64,000 bases of DNA from JAJUFS01 sp036381175 (GTDB taxonomy: Bacteria; Pseudomonadota; Gammaproteobacteria; Natronospirales; JAJUFS01). Of the stretch, positions 37,189 through 45,680 are shown one piece after another (position 1 is the first letter of the stretch; each line of letters opens with the position of its first letter). The position numbers and the translations under genes were made by a program. The stretch spans positions 1 to 64,000 of the forward strand of contig DASVDI010000021.1 in NCBI GenBank assembly GCA_036381175.1, in the 5' to 3' direction. The notes below the pieces were generated by a model. The model did no database searches. It was not told the DNA's origin and saw only the letters and a program-made list of their open reading frames with translations.

Positions 37189-40100
37189 TCATTCAGCGCG
37201 CAATGACAGCAACGACGCGTTGCCACCCACCGCCGCGGTATTGATCGTCAGCGTACGCTCGTTTGCAAACCGCAGCATGTAATGCGGACCCCCCGCCTTC
37301 GGACCGGTGCCCGAAAGCCCCTGGCCGCCGAACGGCTGCACGCCGACAACGGCGCCGACCATGTTGCGATTGATGTACGCATTGCCGACCTTGATCCGGC
37401 GCGCGATGTAATCCGCTTCCGAATCGATGCGCGAATGCACGCCGAGCGTGAGACCAAAGCCGGTGCGGTTGATTTCACCGATGACGCGATCAAGCTCCTT
37501 CGCCTTGTAACGCACCACGTGCAGGATCGGCCCGAAATTTTCTTCCTCGACGACATCGAGGCCTGGAATTTCCACCGCGGTCGGCGCGACGAAGGTGCCG
37601 TGTTCGAATTCCTTCGGCACTTCACAGCGGCCGATCAGTTTGTACTTCGAAATCATCTTCTGCGCGTGCGCTTCCAGCGATTCCTGCGCCGCCTTGTCGA
37701 TCACCGGACCGACATCGGTTTCAAGCAAGCCGGGATCGCCGACGGTCATCGTCTTCATGTAACCGGAAAGCACGTCGATGACGCGATCCGCGATTTCTTC
37801 CTGCAGATAAAGGACGCGCAATGCCGAACAACGCTGGCCGGCGCTGTGAAATGCCGACTGGATGACGTCCTGCACGACCTGCTCCGGCAGCGCGGAGGAA
37901 TCAACCAGCATCGCGTTCTGTCCGCCCGTCTCCGCGATCAGCGTCGGAATGATGCCTTCGCGTTCGGCGAGCGTGCGGTTGATGACCTTGCCCGTGGTGG
38001 TCGAGCCCGTGAAGCACACACCTGCGACTCTTTCATCGGTAATGCCGTGCTTGCCCATCACCGAACCGCGCGCCGGCACGAAATGCAGCACGTCTCCCGG
38101 GACGCCGGCTTCGTGCAACAGACGCACGGCGAATGCACCGATCAGCGAGACCTGGTCGGCCGGCTTCGCGAGCACCGCGTTACCGGCGGCAAGTGCTGCC
38201 GTTACCTGGCCCGTGAAAATCGCGAGCGGGAAATTCCATGGCGAGATGCAGATGAACACGCCCTTGCCGTGCAGCGAGAGCTGGTTCTTCTCACCTGTCG
38301 GCCCCGGCAACAATTTCGGCTGACCGAAATCCTCTTTGCATCGCATCGCGTAGTAACGCAGGAAATCCACGGCCTCACGCACCTCGGCAATGCCATCAGC
38401 AATCGACTTGCCGGCTTCGCGCGTGCACAGCGCCATGAAATCCGCCATGTGCTTTTCATAAAGATCGGCGGCGCGCAGCAAACACGCGGCGCGTTCTTCA
38501 GCCGGTGTCTCGTCCCACTTCGGCTGCGCCTTGTAACCGATCTCGATCGCCTGTTTGATCATCTCGCCGTCGGCTTCAACGACTTTGCCGACAACGCGGC
38601 GATTGTCGGTCGGATCCAGCGACGGCTTGGTTTCACCCGACAGAATCTTCCCGCCAATCACCGGAGCCGCACGCCAATCCTTGCGCATGGATTCTTCCAT
38701 CGCGCGTTTGAGTTCTTCGAGTTCCTTGATGTCGTGCACGTTCACACCCTTCGAGTTGAGACGGTCGTCGCCGAATGCGTGATAAATGTCTTTCGGCAGC
38801 GGAATTTTCGGATGCGGAATCGTTTTCAACGCTTCGACTTCGGCTACCGGATCGGAAACGATTTCCGCAACCGGAACCTTTTCATCGACAATGCGATTCA
38901 CGAACGAGGTGTTCGCGCCGTTCTCCAGCAGGCGGCGTACGAGATACGGCAGCAATTCCTTGTGCGCGCCGACCGGTGCGTAGACGCGGCAATTGAAACC
39001 TTGCTTGTCCTTGCCGACGAGCTCGCCGTACAACTCCTCACCCATCCCGTGCAGGCGCTGGAACTCGAAGTCCTTGCGATCTTTCGCCATTTCAATGATC
39101 GACGCGACCGTATGCGCGTTATGCGTCGCGAACTGCGGATAAATCAGCTCGCCGGCGGCAAGCAATTTCTTCGCACAGGCGAGATAGGAAACGTCCGTGT
39201 TCGCCTTGCGCGTGAACACCGGGTAACCCGCCTCGCCTTCCATCTGGAACTTCTTGATTTCGGTATCCCAGTACGCGCCCTTCACGAGGCGCACGGGAAT
39301 GCGGCGACCGCCATCTTTCGCAAGGGAAACCAGCCAGTCGATGAGACGAATGCAACGCTTCTGGTATGCCTGGATCGCAAGACCGAAACCTTCCCAGCCT
39401 GCGAGCAGCGGCGAACGGTAAACGGCTTCGATGACATCCAGCGAAATATCGAGACGTTCGGCTTCTTCGGCATCGACGGTGAGTGCGATGTCGTGCGACT
39501 TCGCTTTCTCGGCGAGCGCAACCAGCTTCGGCACCATTTCCTGCATGACGCGTTCGTGGTTCGCAAGCTCGTAACGCGGATGCAGCGCGGAGAGTTTCAC
39601 GGAAATGCTGGGCGCGGAGAAAACGTTGAAACCTTCGCCCTTGTTCTTTCCGATCGCGTCGATGGCGTCGGAATACGCCTGGAAATATTTATCCGCATCC
39701 GCATACGTCAGCGCGGCTTCGCCGAGCATGTCGAAGGAATGACGGTAGTCGCGATGCTCCTTCGCGCGCGAACGCTTCATCGCCTCGGCGATTGTCCTGC
39801 CCATCACGAACTGGAAACCCATGATGCGCATCGCCTGGCGAACGGCCGCGCGCACCATCGGTTCGCCGATGCGCTGGATGGCGCGGTCGATCACCGAGCT
39901 GACACTCTTCTCTTCACGTGCGCCGAACTTCAGCACGCGGCCGGTGAGCATCAATCCCCAGGTCGAGGCGTTCACAAACAGCGACGGCGACTTGCCGAGA
40001 TGCTCCTTCCACTTCCCGCCCTTGAGCTTGTCCTGGATCAGCTTGTCCGCGGTATCGGCATCCGGTACGCGGATCAGCGCCTCGGCGAGACACATCAGCA

Positions 40101-40392
40101 CCATGCCTTCCTGCGAGGAAAGATCGTACTGCTGCAAAAATGCCTCGATGCCGCCCTTGCTGTCGGCATTCGCGCGAACCGCTTCGACCAGCGTCGTCGC
40201 GCGTTCGTGGATCCGCGCTCGCGCGTCATCAGAAAGCCGCGCCTCATCAAGCAGCGATTTCACGCAGGCCGTTTCGTCGGCAAGGTACAGCTCGTTCATT
40301 TTCGCGCGCAGCTCGCCGAGACGCGGCGCGTTATCCGCGAAAATCACGGGCGGCACGGAGGAAGGCGCCATCTTTTCGCGCGCTGTGGCCAT
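37189..40392 (-). CDS. putA: Bifunctional proline dehydrogenase / P5C dehydrogenase
   Basis: PutA oxidises proline to glutamate in two steps. The N-terminal half is a FAD PRODH barrel (about residues 90-480: KLSALHPRYE, RLVKGAYWDTEIKKFQMEG). The second half is the aldehyde dehydrogenase (about 560-1040: FTGSTTTGKVINRT, IAETGGQNAMLVDSSALPEQ, GQRCSALRVLYLQEEI with the catalytic Cys, and GGQGLSGTGPKAGG). It is 1067 residues and lacks the ribbon-helix-helix DNA-binding domain of trifunctional PutA, so it is not its own repressor. AGGAG precedes ATG 40392. Confidence 0.97.
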   Translation of the reverse strand: MATAREKMAPSSVPPVIFADNAPRLGELRAKMNELYLADETACVKSLLDEARLSDDARARIHERATTLVEAVRANADSKGGIEAFLQQYDLSSQEGMVLMCLAEALIRVPDADTADKLIQDKLKGGKWKEHLGKSPSLFVNASTWGLMLTGRVLKFGAREEKSVSSVIDRAIQRIGEPMVRAAVRQAMRIMGFQFVMGRTIAEAMKRSRAKEHRDYRHSFDMLGEAALTYADADKYFQAYSDAIDAIGKNKGEGFNVFSAPSISVKLSALHPRYELANHERVMQEMVPKLVALAEKAKSHDIALTVDAEEAERLDISLDVIEAVYRSPLLAGWEGFGLAIQAYQKRCIRLIDWLVSLAKDGGRRIPVRLVKGAYWDTEIKKFQMEGEAGYPVFTRKANTDVSYLACAKKLLAAGELIYPQFATHNAHTVASIIEMAKDRKDFEFQRLHGMGEELYGELVGKDKQGFNCRVYAPVGAHKELLPYLVRRLLENGANTSFVNRIVDEKVPVAEIVSDPVAEVEALKTIPHPKIPLPKDIYHAFGDDRLNSKGVNVHDIKELEELKRAMEESMRKDWRAAPVIGGKILSGETKPSLDPTDNRRVVGKVVEADGEMIKQAIEIGYKAQPKWDETPAEERAACLLRAADLYEKHMADFMALCTREAGKSIADGIAEVREAVDFLRYYAMRCKEDFGQPKLLPGPTGEKNQLSLHGKGVFICISPWNFPLAIFTGQVTAALAAGNAVLAKPADQVSLIGAFAVRLLHEAGVPGDVLHFVPARGSVMGKHGITDERVAGVCFTGSTTTGKVINRTLAEREGIIPTLIAETGGQNAMLVDSSALPEQVVQDVIQSAFHSAGQRCSALRVLYLQEEIADRVIDVLSGYMKTMTVGDPGLLETDVGPVIDKAAQESLEAHAQKMISKYKLIGRCEVPKEFEHGTFVAPTAVEIPGLDVVEEENFGPILHVVRYKAKELDRVIGEINRTGFGLTLGVHSRIDSEADYIARRIKVGNAYINRNMVGAVVGVQPFGGQGLSGTGPKAGGPHYMLRFANERTLTINTAAVGGNASLLSLRAE

Positions 40393-40494
40393 CACACGCT
40401 CCTGGTCAGGTTTCGGGTTCCGTCGTGAAACGGGGAGAAATCAAAGCGATACATTATAAAACAGGCAACATTCGGCAACAGCCCGGACACAAGG

Positions 40495-40514
40495 ACGGCC
40501 CCGTGAGGGGCCGT
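40495..40514 (-). terminator. Terminator-like hairpin after icd
   Basis: ACGGCCCC, loop, GGGGCCGT is an 8-pair GC stem, with only CCTTGT after it on the minus strand. A strong hairpin but a poor U-tract, so termination is not certain. Confidence 0.55.
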
Positions 40515-40545
40515 TGAAATGCACTGCAGCACGCGAATGCCGTCA

Positions 40546-41787
40546 TTACATGTTGGAAATGATCGCGTCCGCGAATTCGGATGTCTTCACTTCCTTCGCA
40601 TCGTCCATCAGGCGCGCGAAATCGTAAGTCACGATCTTCTGCGCAATCGTCTTTTCATACGCCTCGGTGATCAGGTCCGCCGCTTCCTGCCAGCCGATGT
40701 GCGCGAGCATGTCGACGCCGGAAAACAGCAGCGAGCCCGGGTTCACGACATTCTTGCCGGCGTGCTTGGGCGCGGTGCCGTGCGTGGCCTCGAACACCGC
40801 AACGTGATCCGACATGTTCGAACCCGGCGCGATGCCGACACCGCCGACTTCCGCGGCAATGGCGTCTGACAAGTAATCGCCGTTGAGGTTCATGGTCGCG
40901 AGCACCGAGTAATCCGCCGGGCGCAACAGCATCAGCTGGAACATGATGTCGGCGATCGAATCCTTGACGACAATCTGCTTGCCGGTCTTCGGGTTCTTGA
41001 AATGCATCCAAGGACCGCCGTCCAGCAGTTCGGCGCCGAACTCTTCCGCAGCGACTTCATAGCCCCACTTGCGGAAGGCGCCCTCGGTGAACTTCATGAT
41101 GTTGCCCTTGTGCACCAGCGTCACCGACGGCTTGTCGTGATCGATGGCGTACTGGATCGCCTTGCGCACGAGTCGCTTGGAGCCGAACGGCGAGATCGGT
41201 TTCACGCCGATGCCGGCATCCTCGAAGAAATCCGCGCCCATTTCCTTGCGCAGGAATTCGGCGAGCTTCTTGTTCTCGGGCGTGCCGGATTCGTATTCGA
41301 TGCCGGCGTAAACGTCTTCGGTGTTCTCGCGAAAAATCACCACGTCGATTTCTTCCGGCTTCTTCAGCGGACTCGGCACGCCGTTGTAGTACTTCACGGG
41401 GCGCACGCAGGCGTAGAGATCGAGTTCCTGGCGCAGCGTCACATTCAGCGAGCGAAAGCCGCCGCCGACCGGCGTGGTCAGTGGGCCCTTGATCGAAACG
41501 ACCAGGTCTTTCAGCGCGTCTTTCGCTTCCTGCGGGAAGTAGTCGCCGTCGTAGATTTTCGACGCCTTCTCGCCCATGAAGATTTCCGCCCAATGCACTT
41601 TGCGCTTGCCGCCGTAGGCCTTCTCGACCGCCGCGTCCCAGACCTTGAGGCAGGCCGGCGTGATATCGACGCCGATGCCGTCGCCTTCCACGTAACCGAG
41701 AATGGGCTGGTTGGAAACGTGAAGCGACCCGTCCTTGATGGTGATCTTCTCACCGCCTTCGGGAAGCTTGATGTGCTGGTAAGCCAT
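40546..41787 (-). CDS. icd: NADP-dependent isocitrate dehydrogenase
   Basis: ATG 41787 follows GGAG at the right distance; the frame from 41895 adds an unrelated sequence. Motifs: RSLNVTLRQELDLYACVRPV with the Ser that is phosphorylated in E. coli, VIFRENTEDVYAGIEY, LVHKGNIMKFTEGAFRKWGY, and APGSNMSDHVAVFEATHGTA. The 413-residue protein is the E. coli-type NADP enzyme. Convergent or independent of putA; a TCA enzyme like the suc genes. Confidence 0.97.
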   Translation of the reverse strand: MAYQHIKLPEGGEKITIKDGSLHVSNQPILGYVEGDGIGVDITPACLKVWDAAVEKAYGGKRKVHWAEIFMGEKASKIYDGDYFPQEAKDALKDLVVSIKGPLTTPVGGGFRSLNVTLRQELDLYACVRPVKYYNGVPSPLKKPEEIDVVIFRENTEDVYAGIEYESGTPENKKLAEFLRKEMGADFFEDAGIGVKPISPFGSKRLVRKAIQYAIDHDKPSVTLVHKGNIMKFTEGAFRKWGYEVAAEEFGAELLDGGPWMHFKNPKTGKQIVVKDSIADIMFQLMLLRPADYSVLATMNLNGDYLSDAIAAEVGGVGIAPGSNMSDHVAVFEATHGTAPKHAGKNVVNPGSLLFSGVDMLAHIGWQEAADLITEAYEKTIAQKIVTYDFARLMDDAKEVKTSEFADAIISNM

Positions 41788-41972
41788 TGAAATCTCCGTT
41801 TTTTCTGGAATTCGTTCCGGCGGGATGAATGCAGCCCCGCGTGCGGAAAGGCGCGAATTATACAGGAATCGTTCCCGCATCGCCCTGCGCCGCATGGACG
41901 ATGCATGCGGCGCATTGAAGCCCTTTCATCTGCCCGCATTTCTTCTGGAACAGGTTACGACAGGAGACGATC

Positions 41973-42239
41973 ATGGGCGAAAAAGACAATTCGCAGATCA
42001 AGGACGAGGAGATGTACGAGGCGCTGCGCGAGGAAGGCAACAGCAAGGAAAAGGCGGCGCGTATTGCGAACGCAGCGCACAACAAGGGCCGCTCAGCGGT
42101 TGGCGAGAAAGGCGGACACAGCGAGAAATATGAAAAATGGACGGTGGATGAGCTGCAGGACAAGGCGAAGGAAATCGGCATCGAACATCGCACCGACATG
42201 GACAAGAAACAGCTGATCGATGCGCTTCGGCATCACTAG
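41973..42239 (+). CDS. Small Rho-N/SAP-like protein (88 aa)
   Basis: A charged 88-residue protein. The N-terminus (YEALREEGNSKEKAARIANA) is the KID-like repeat of a small DUF7218-type family, and the C-terminus (WTVDELQDKAKEIGIEHRTDMDKKQLIDAL) is a Rho-N/SAP-like helix-extended-loop-helix that could bind nucleic acid. It is divergent from icd. AGGAG precedes ATG 41973. Likely stress-associated by analogy only. Confidence 0.75.
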   Translation: MGEKDNSQIKDEEMYEALREEGNSKEKAARIANAAHNKGRSAVGEKGGHSEKYEKWTVDELQDKAKEIGIEHRTDMDKKQLIDALRHH

Positions 42240-42244
42240 GTGAT

Positions 42245-42270
42245 GATTCGCGGCAGGATGCCGCTCCCAC
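42245..42270 (-). repeat. REP unit (GTGGGAGCGGCATCC type)
   Basis: On the minus strand, GTGGGAGCGGCATCCTGCCG then CGAATC. An inverse copy is at 43749-43777. The two flank the Nudix to UPF0178 stretch. Confidence 0.85.
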
Positions 42271-42306
42271 ATTCCTTCGTTCAGCTTGACGGCGGACTTG
42301 TAGCGT

Positions 42307-42714
42307 TCAGCTCACGAGCGAGTTTCGATAATCCGCCAGGATTTTCGCGTGATCGAAAGCGAGCACGGGCGGATTCGCAGGGTCGAACGCCTGCGCCTGG
42401 CCCGCATCATCCCCACCACGCGGCTCGCCGTTCGCCGTCGCAATGAATGTCACGGATACCGTATGCCCGCGTGGATCACGTTGCGGATCGGAGTAAACGC
42501 CGAGTAGTTGTTTCAATGTGACATCCAGGCCGGTTTCCTCCTTCGCCTCGCGCACCGCGGCCTGCTCCACCGTTTCGCCGACGTCCACGAACCCGCCAGG
42601 CAGCGCCCAGCCGAACGGTTCGTGCCTGCGTTCGATGAGGACGATCTTTCCGCGTTCATCGAGCAGCTCGATGATCACATCAACCGTCAGCAAGGGCGTT
42701 TCTGGCCGTGACAT
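42307..42714 (-). CDS. Nudix hydrolase
   Basis: A 135-residue Nudix protein. The box is GGFVDVGETVEQAAVREAKE-ETGL (residues about 40-63), with the two catalytic Glu at the end. The N-terminal phrase IIELLDERGKIVLIERRHEP and ADP-ribose-type spacing suggest a nucleoside-diphosphate-sugar substrate (ADP-ribose pyrophosphatase-like), but substrate cannot be fixed from sequence. Confidence 0.92.
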   Translation of the reverse strand: MSRPETPLLTVDVIIELLDERGKIVLIERRHEPFGWALPGGFVDVGETVEQAAVREAKEETGLDVTLKQLLGVYSDPQRDPRGHTVSVTFIATANGEPRGGDDAGQAQAFDPANPPVLAFDHAKILADYRNSLVS

Positions 42715-42857
42715 TCATTCGCGCTCTTCAGGAAAACGTGACGAGATTTTGCTTGCCCGAAGCTTGGGGCTCAAGCGGCTGAGCGTTTCCACCCATTGAT
42801 TTCGCGCCGTGCTGCCTCAGTGAGAAAGCATCGTCTTCCTATCAACGAGGTCAGATC

Positions 42858-43136
42858 ATGAGCGGAGAATCACTGCGAACACAGGATCATGAAATCATCC
42901 GTCGCTGGGCGGAAAATCGCGGCGGCAAGCCGGCCACAGTGAAACGTACAAAGGATGACGGCGAGCCGGGCGTTTTGCGGATCGACTTCGAAGGCTACAG
43001 CGGCGAGGAATCGCTGGAGGAGATTTCCTGGGACGAGTTCTTCGACAAGTTCGATGAGAAAGAACTCGATTTTCTCTACCAGGAGAAAACCAGTGACGGC
43101 GAACCGAGCCGGTTCTTCAAGTTCGTGAAGCACTGA
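42858..43136 (+). CDS. Conserved small acidic protein (92 aa)
   Basis: A 92-residue acidic protein with two domains in sequence: a helical N-terminus (DHEIIRRWAENRGGKPATVK) and an acidic C-terminal half (EISWDEFFDKFDEKELDFLYQE). Similar proteins are called hypothetical in other proteobacteria, sometimes near stress genes. A weak GAGG lies upstream. No DNA-binding motif is certain. Confidence 0.7.
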   Translation: MSGESLRTQDHEIIRRWAENRGGKPATVKRTKDDGEPGVLRIDFEGYSGEESLEEISWDEFFDKFDEKELDFLYQEKTSDGEPSRFFKFVKH

Positions 43137-43164
43137 GGACCGGGCACGGGTTACCGAGGCCATT

Positions 43165-43219
43165 GCAGGAGCGCCTTCAGGCGCGAACCTCCGAGTTTCG
43201 CGCCTGAAGGCGCTCCTAC
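43165..43219. repeat. REP/BIME pair
   Basis: GCAGGAGCGCCTTCAGGCGC, an 8-base centre, then the inverse arm. The same family as 37131-37180 but with a longer, asymmetric centre (GAACCTCCGAGTTTC). Confidence 0.85.
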
Positions 43220-43255
43220 CCTCCGTTTTGCATGTTGGTATGTTAAAACCCAGCG

Positions 43256-43720
43256 ATGCATATCTGGGTCGACGCGGACGCCTGTCCGAACATCATCAAG
43301 GACATTCTCTTTCGTGCCGCCGCGCGCACGGAAATTCCGTTGACGCTGGTCGCGAATCATTATCTCCGCACACCGCCCTCGCCGCACATTCGCGCCCTGC
43401 AGGTCGAAGGCGGATTCGATGTCGCGGATGACTACATTGCAGAAAACAGCGCGCCCGGCGATCTCGTGATCACCGCGGATATCCCGCTTGCCGCCGCCGT
43501 GATGAAAAAAGGCGGCCACGCGCTCAATCCACGCGGCGAGTTCTACACCGACGACAACATTCGCGAACGCGTGGCCATGCGGAATTTCATGGACCAGATG
43601 CGCGCCAGCGGCGTGCAGACAGGTGGCCCGCCTGCGCTGAACGATCGCGACAAGCAGAAGTTCGCGAATTCACTGGACAGCTTCCTCGCAAGAAATCGCT
43701 CAACAGATAGCAACAGGTAA
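43256..43720 (+). CDS. UPF0178 (YaiI/YqxD) family protein
   Basis: A 154-residue protein with the family signature MHIWVDADACPNIIKDILFR. VTADIPLAA and KKGGHALNPRGEFYTDDNIRE also match. A PIN-like or DUF188 nuclease fold is expected, with Asp residues at the N-terminus, but no activity is established. BIME elements lie on both sides. Confidence 0.92.
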   Translation: MHIWVDADACPNIIKDILFRAAARTEIPLTLVANHYLRTPPSPHIRALQVEGGFDVADDYIAENSAPGDLVITADIPLAAAVMKKGGHALNPRGEFYTDDNIRERVAMRNFMDQMRASGVQTGGPPALNDRDKQKFANSLDSFLARNRSTDSNR

Positions 43721-43748
43721 CCAACTGCTTCTGAGCAAGCGAAGCGAC

Positions 43749-43777
43749 GTGGGAGCGGCATCCTGCCGCGAATAATC
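43749..43777 (+). repeat. REP unit (GTGGGAGCGGCATCC type)
   Basis: GTGGGAGCGGCATCCTGCCG then CGAATAATC. Inverse of the copy at 42245-42270. Confidence 0.85.
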
Positions 43778-43806
43778 GTCGCGTTCACGTTCGGATTTTC
43801 AACACA

Positions 43807-43858
43807 TTCGAACGAAGTTCTCCCTCCCTTTTTCAAAGGGAGGGTCGGGGAGGGATCT
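43807..43858 (-). repeat. CCTCCCCGACCCTCCC palindromic repeat, copy C
   Basis: The inverse of copies A and B at 34833-35021, including the CGTTCGAA flank. It lies at the 3' end of the NTF2-like gene. Confidence 0.85.
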
Positions 43859-43864
43859 TCTTCG

Positions 43865-44257
43865 TCAATCCTTCCTGCTTTCGACCCACTGCGCGCGATC
43901 CGCCCTCGGCACGAACGCCTCCGGCCAGTACTCGACAATCCGATGAATCTTTCCGTCGCGCACGGTAAAGAAGGTAACAGCGCGCGCCTCCATGCTGCCG
44001 TCGGTAACGATCACATCCGTGACTACGCCATTGTCGTCCGCGACCAGGCGCTCGAGAGAAAATCGCCAGCGTCCTTCGGCCGGATAGTTCGCGTTCATTT
44101 CACCGAAATTGAAGGCGCCACGAATGCGTTCGCCGGATTGCGGCCAATCCAGTTCGAAATCCGGATGCAGCACTTCGGCCACGGCGTGAAAATCATTGCT
44201 CGCCATCAACGCCCAGAAGCGTCGCACGAGCGTTTCCGTTTCGTGTAGCGTCGGCAT
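43865..44257 (-). CDS. NTF2-like (SnoaL-type) protein
   Basis: A 130-residue cone-shaped NTF2-fold protein. It has ETETLVRRFWALMASNDFHA, VLHPDFELDWPQSGERIRGA, and TFFTVRDGKIHRIVEYW, standard for the SnoaL-like branch. Members act as small-molecule isomerases, hydrolases or plain binders. The neighbours do not reveal a substrate. Confidence 0.85.
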   Translation of the reverse strand: MPTLHETETLVRRFWALMASNDFHAVAEVLHPDFELDWPQSGERIRGAFNFGEMNANYPAEGRWRFSLERLVADDNGVVTDVIVTDGSMEARAVTFFTVRDGKIHRIVEYWPEAFVPRADRAQWVESRKD

Positions 44258-44434
44258 GTGTCACCTCTTCTGTTTGCAACAAGCATATTCCAGCCCCTGT
44301 GCCGTGACCGCACGCGCGATTGAAGCCTGCGCGCCACGGTTTACGGTGAACCACCCATTTCAATCCGCGATGCAGCGCGTTATTCCTTTGTTACGGGATC
44401 GCGGGATTCCGGCAACATCGATAAGGAGGATTTC

Positions 44435-44608
44435 ATGCTGGGCTGGGCAATTGCCTTTTTCATTATCGCACTGATTGCCGGTGTCCTCGGATTCACCGGA
44501 ATCGCGTCGGCCGCCGCCGGAATTGCGAAGATCCTGTTCTTCATTTTCCTGGTGCTGTTCGTGCTGGCGCTGATCTTCTCGATATTCGTGGGCAAGAAGA
44601 TTACCTGA
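44435..44608 (+). CDS. DUF1328 (YtjA-type) small membrane protein
   Basis: A 57-residue protein, read as MLGWAIAFFIIALIAGVLGF, then TGIASAAAGIAKILFFIFLV and a final GKKIT. It has two membrane helices and matches the DUF1328/UPF0391 family exactly in length and in the GFTGIASAAAGIAK motif. AAGGAGGA precedes the ATG. Homologues are often induced by stress and located beside other small proteins. Only 57 codons long, so easily missed. Confidence 0.93.
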   Translation: MLGWAIAFFIIALIAGVLGFTGIASAAAGIAKILFFIFLVLFVLALIFSIFVGKKIT

Positions 44609-44710
44609 CAACCTGGGCCTGACAACATCGGGCCTGCCGAAACATCCGGACGTGCGCGGGTGAGACCGTTCGATTAGACTCTCGCGGATTTTTTTCCGCG
44701 GAGCAGCAGT

Positions 44711-45172
44711 ATGGACATCGAACTGGTCTTTCGGCCGGCACACGCCGACGACGTACCGTCGCTGGTTGGATTGCTCGCCGACGATGAACTTGGCGCAAGA
44801 CGCGAGAAGAACACTGATCCGCTGCCGGAAAGCTATCGCGCGGCGTTCACCGCCATCGACGCCGATCCGAACAACGAACTGACAGTCGCCGTGCAAAACG
44901 GCGAAATCGTCGGCATGCTGCAAGTCACCTTCATTCCCTACCTGACGTATCAAGGCGGCTGGCGCGCGCTGATCGAAGGCGTGCGCATCGCGAGCGCGTA
45001 TCGCGGCAAGGGTCTTGGAAAGCAGATGTTCGAGTGGGCGATCAAGCGCGCGCAGGAAAGAAATTGTCACCTCGTGCAGCTGACGACCGACAAGTCGCGG
45101 CCCGAAGCCTTGCGGTTTTATGAAAGCCTCGGCTTCAAGGCATCGCACGAAGGCATGAAACTGCACTTGTAA
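44711..45172 (+). CDS. GNAT-family N-acetyltransferase
   Basis: A 153-residue acetyltransferase. LVFRPAHADDVPSLVGLL opens the fold. The acetyl-CoA loop is RIASAYRGKGLGKQMFEWAI (R/Q-x-x-G-x-G/A), and RFYESLGFKASHEGMKL closes it. Substrate unknown; amino-acid, amine or protein targets are all possible. Convergent with hslR, 4 bases apart. Confidence 0.92.
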   Translation: MDIELVFRPAHADDVPSLVGLLADDELGARREKNTDPLPESYRAAFTAIDADPNNELTVAVQNGEIVGMLQVTFIPYLTYQGGWRALIEGVRIASAYRGKGLGKQMFEWAIKRAQERNCHLVQLTTDKSRPEALRFYESLGFKASHEGMKLHL

Positions 45173-45176
45173 CTCG

Positions 45177-45569
45177 TCACTCGCCTGACTTGAACCGGAT
45201 GATGTGCCGGCGCTGTTTCTTGTCGGGTTTTCTCTCGGGATGCGGCGACGACTGGCGAACCAGGCGCCGCTGCGCCGCGGCCTCTTCCCGGCGTTTGCGG
45301 CTTTCTTCGGTTTCCGTGTAAAGCGTCTCGGCGACTTTCGCCGGCCCGCGCTTGTCGGAAAGCCTCTCGACCAACACAACGAATCGCTGCTCGCCTTTCG
45401 TGATTTCAAGACAATCGCCTGGCTCAAGGTGACGCGACGGCTTCGCGCGCTCGCCGTTGACATGCGCCTTGCCACCGCTGACAGCCTCCTGCGCCAGCGC
45501 GCGCGTCTTGAAGAAACGCGCGGCCCAGAGCCACTTGTCGAGGCGGATTTTTCCTTCGGGATCGCTCAT
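45177..45569 (-). CDS. hslR: Heat-shock RNA-binding protein Hsp15
   Basis: An S4-domain protein of 130 residues: RLDKWLWAARFFKTRALAQE, SGGKAHVNGERAKPSRHLEP. It binds free 50S subunits with a stuck nascent chain and recycles them. The C-terminus is basic and disordered (RKPDKKQRRHIIRFKSGE). Alone on the minus strand, unlike E. coli where it is near hslO. Confidence 0.93.
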   Translation of the reverse strand: MSDPEGKIRLDKWLWAARFFKTRALAQEAVSGGKAHVNGERAKPSRHLEPGDCLEITKGEQRFVVLVERLSDKRGPAKVAETLYTETEESRKRREEAAAQRRLVRQSSPHPERKPDKKQRRHIIRFKSGE

Positions 45570-45680
45570 GCGCGAATCATAACCGACCTGGCCGCGACAC
45601 TTGCGCCACTCCTCGGCGTTTCGCCTGAACTGCTATAATCTCCGCCTTTCAAATCCACGCCCTGACGACAGGAGCCCGCC

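Noticed and set aside
37282..40428. Long open frame on the plus strand opposite putA
   Set aside because: It is a GC-rich antisense shadow of putA, with no ribosome site and Arg/His/Val-rich composition; the same is true of the frames opposite sucA, sdaA and icd.
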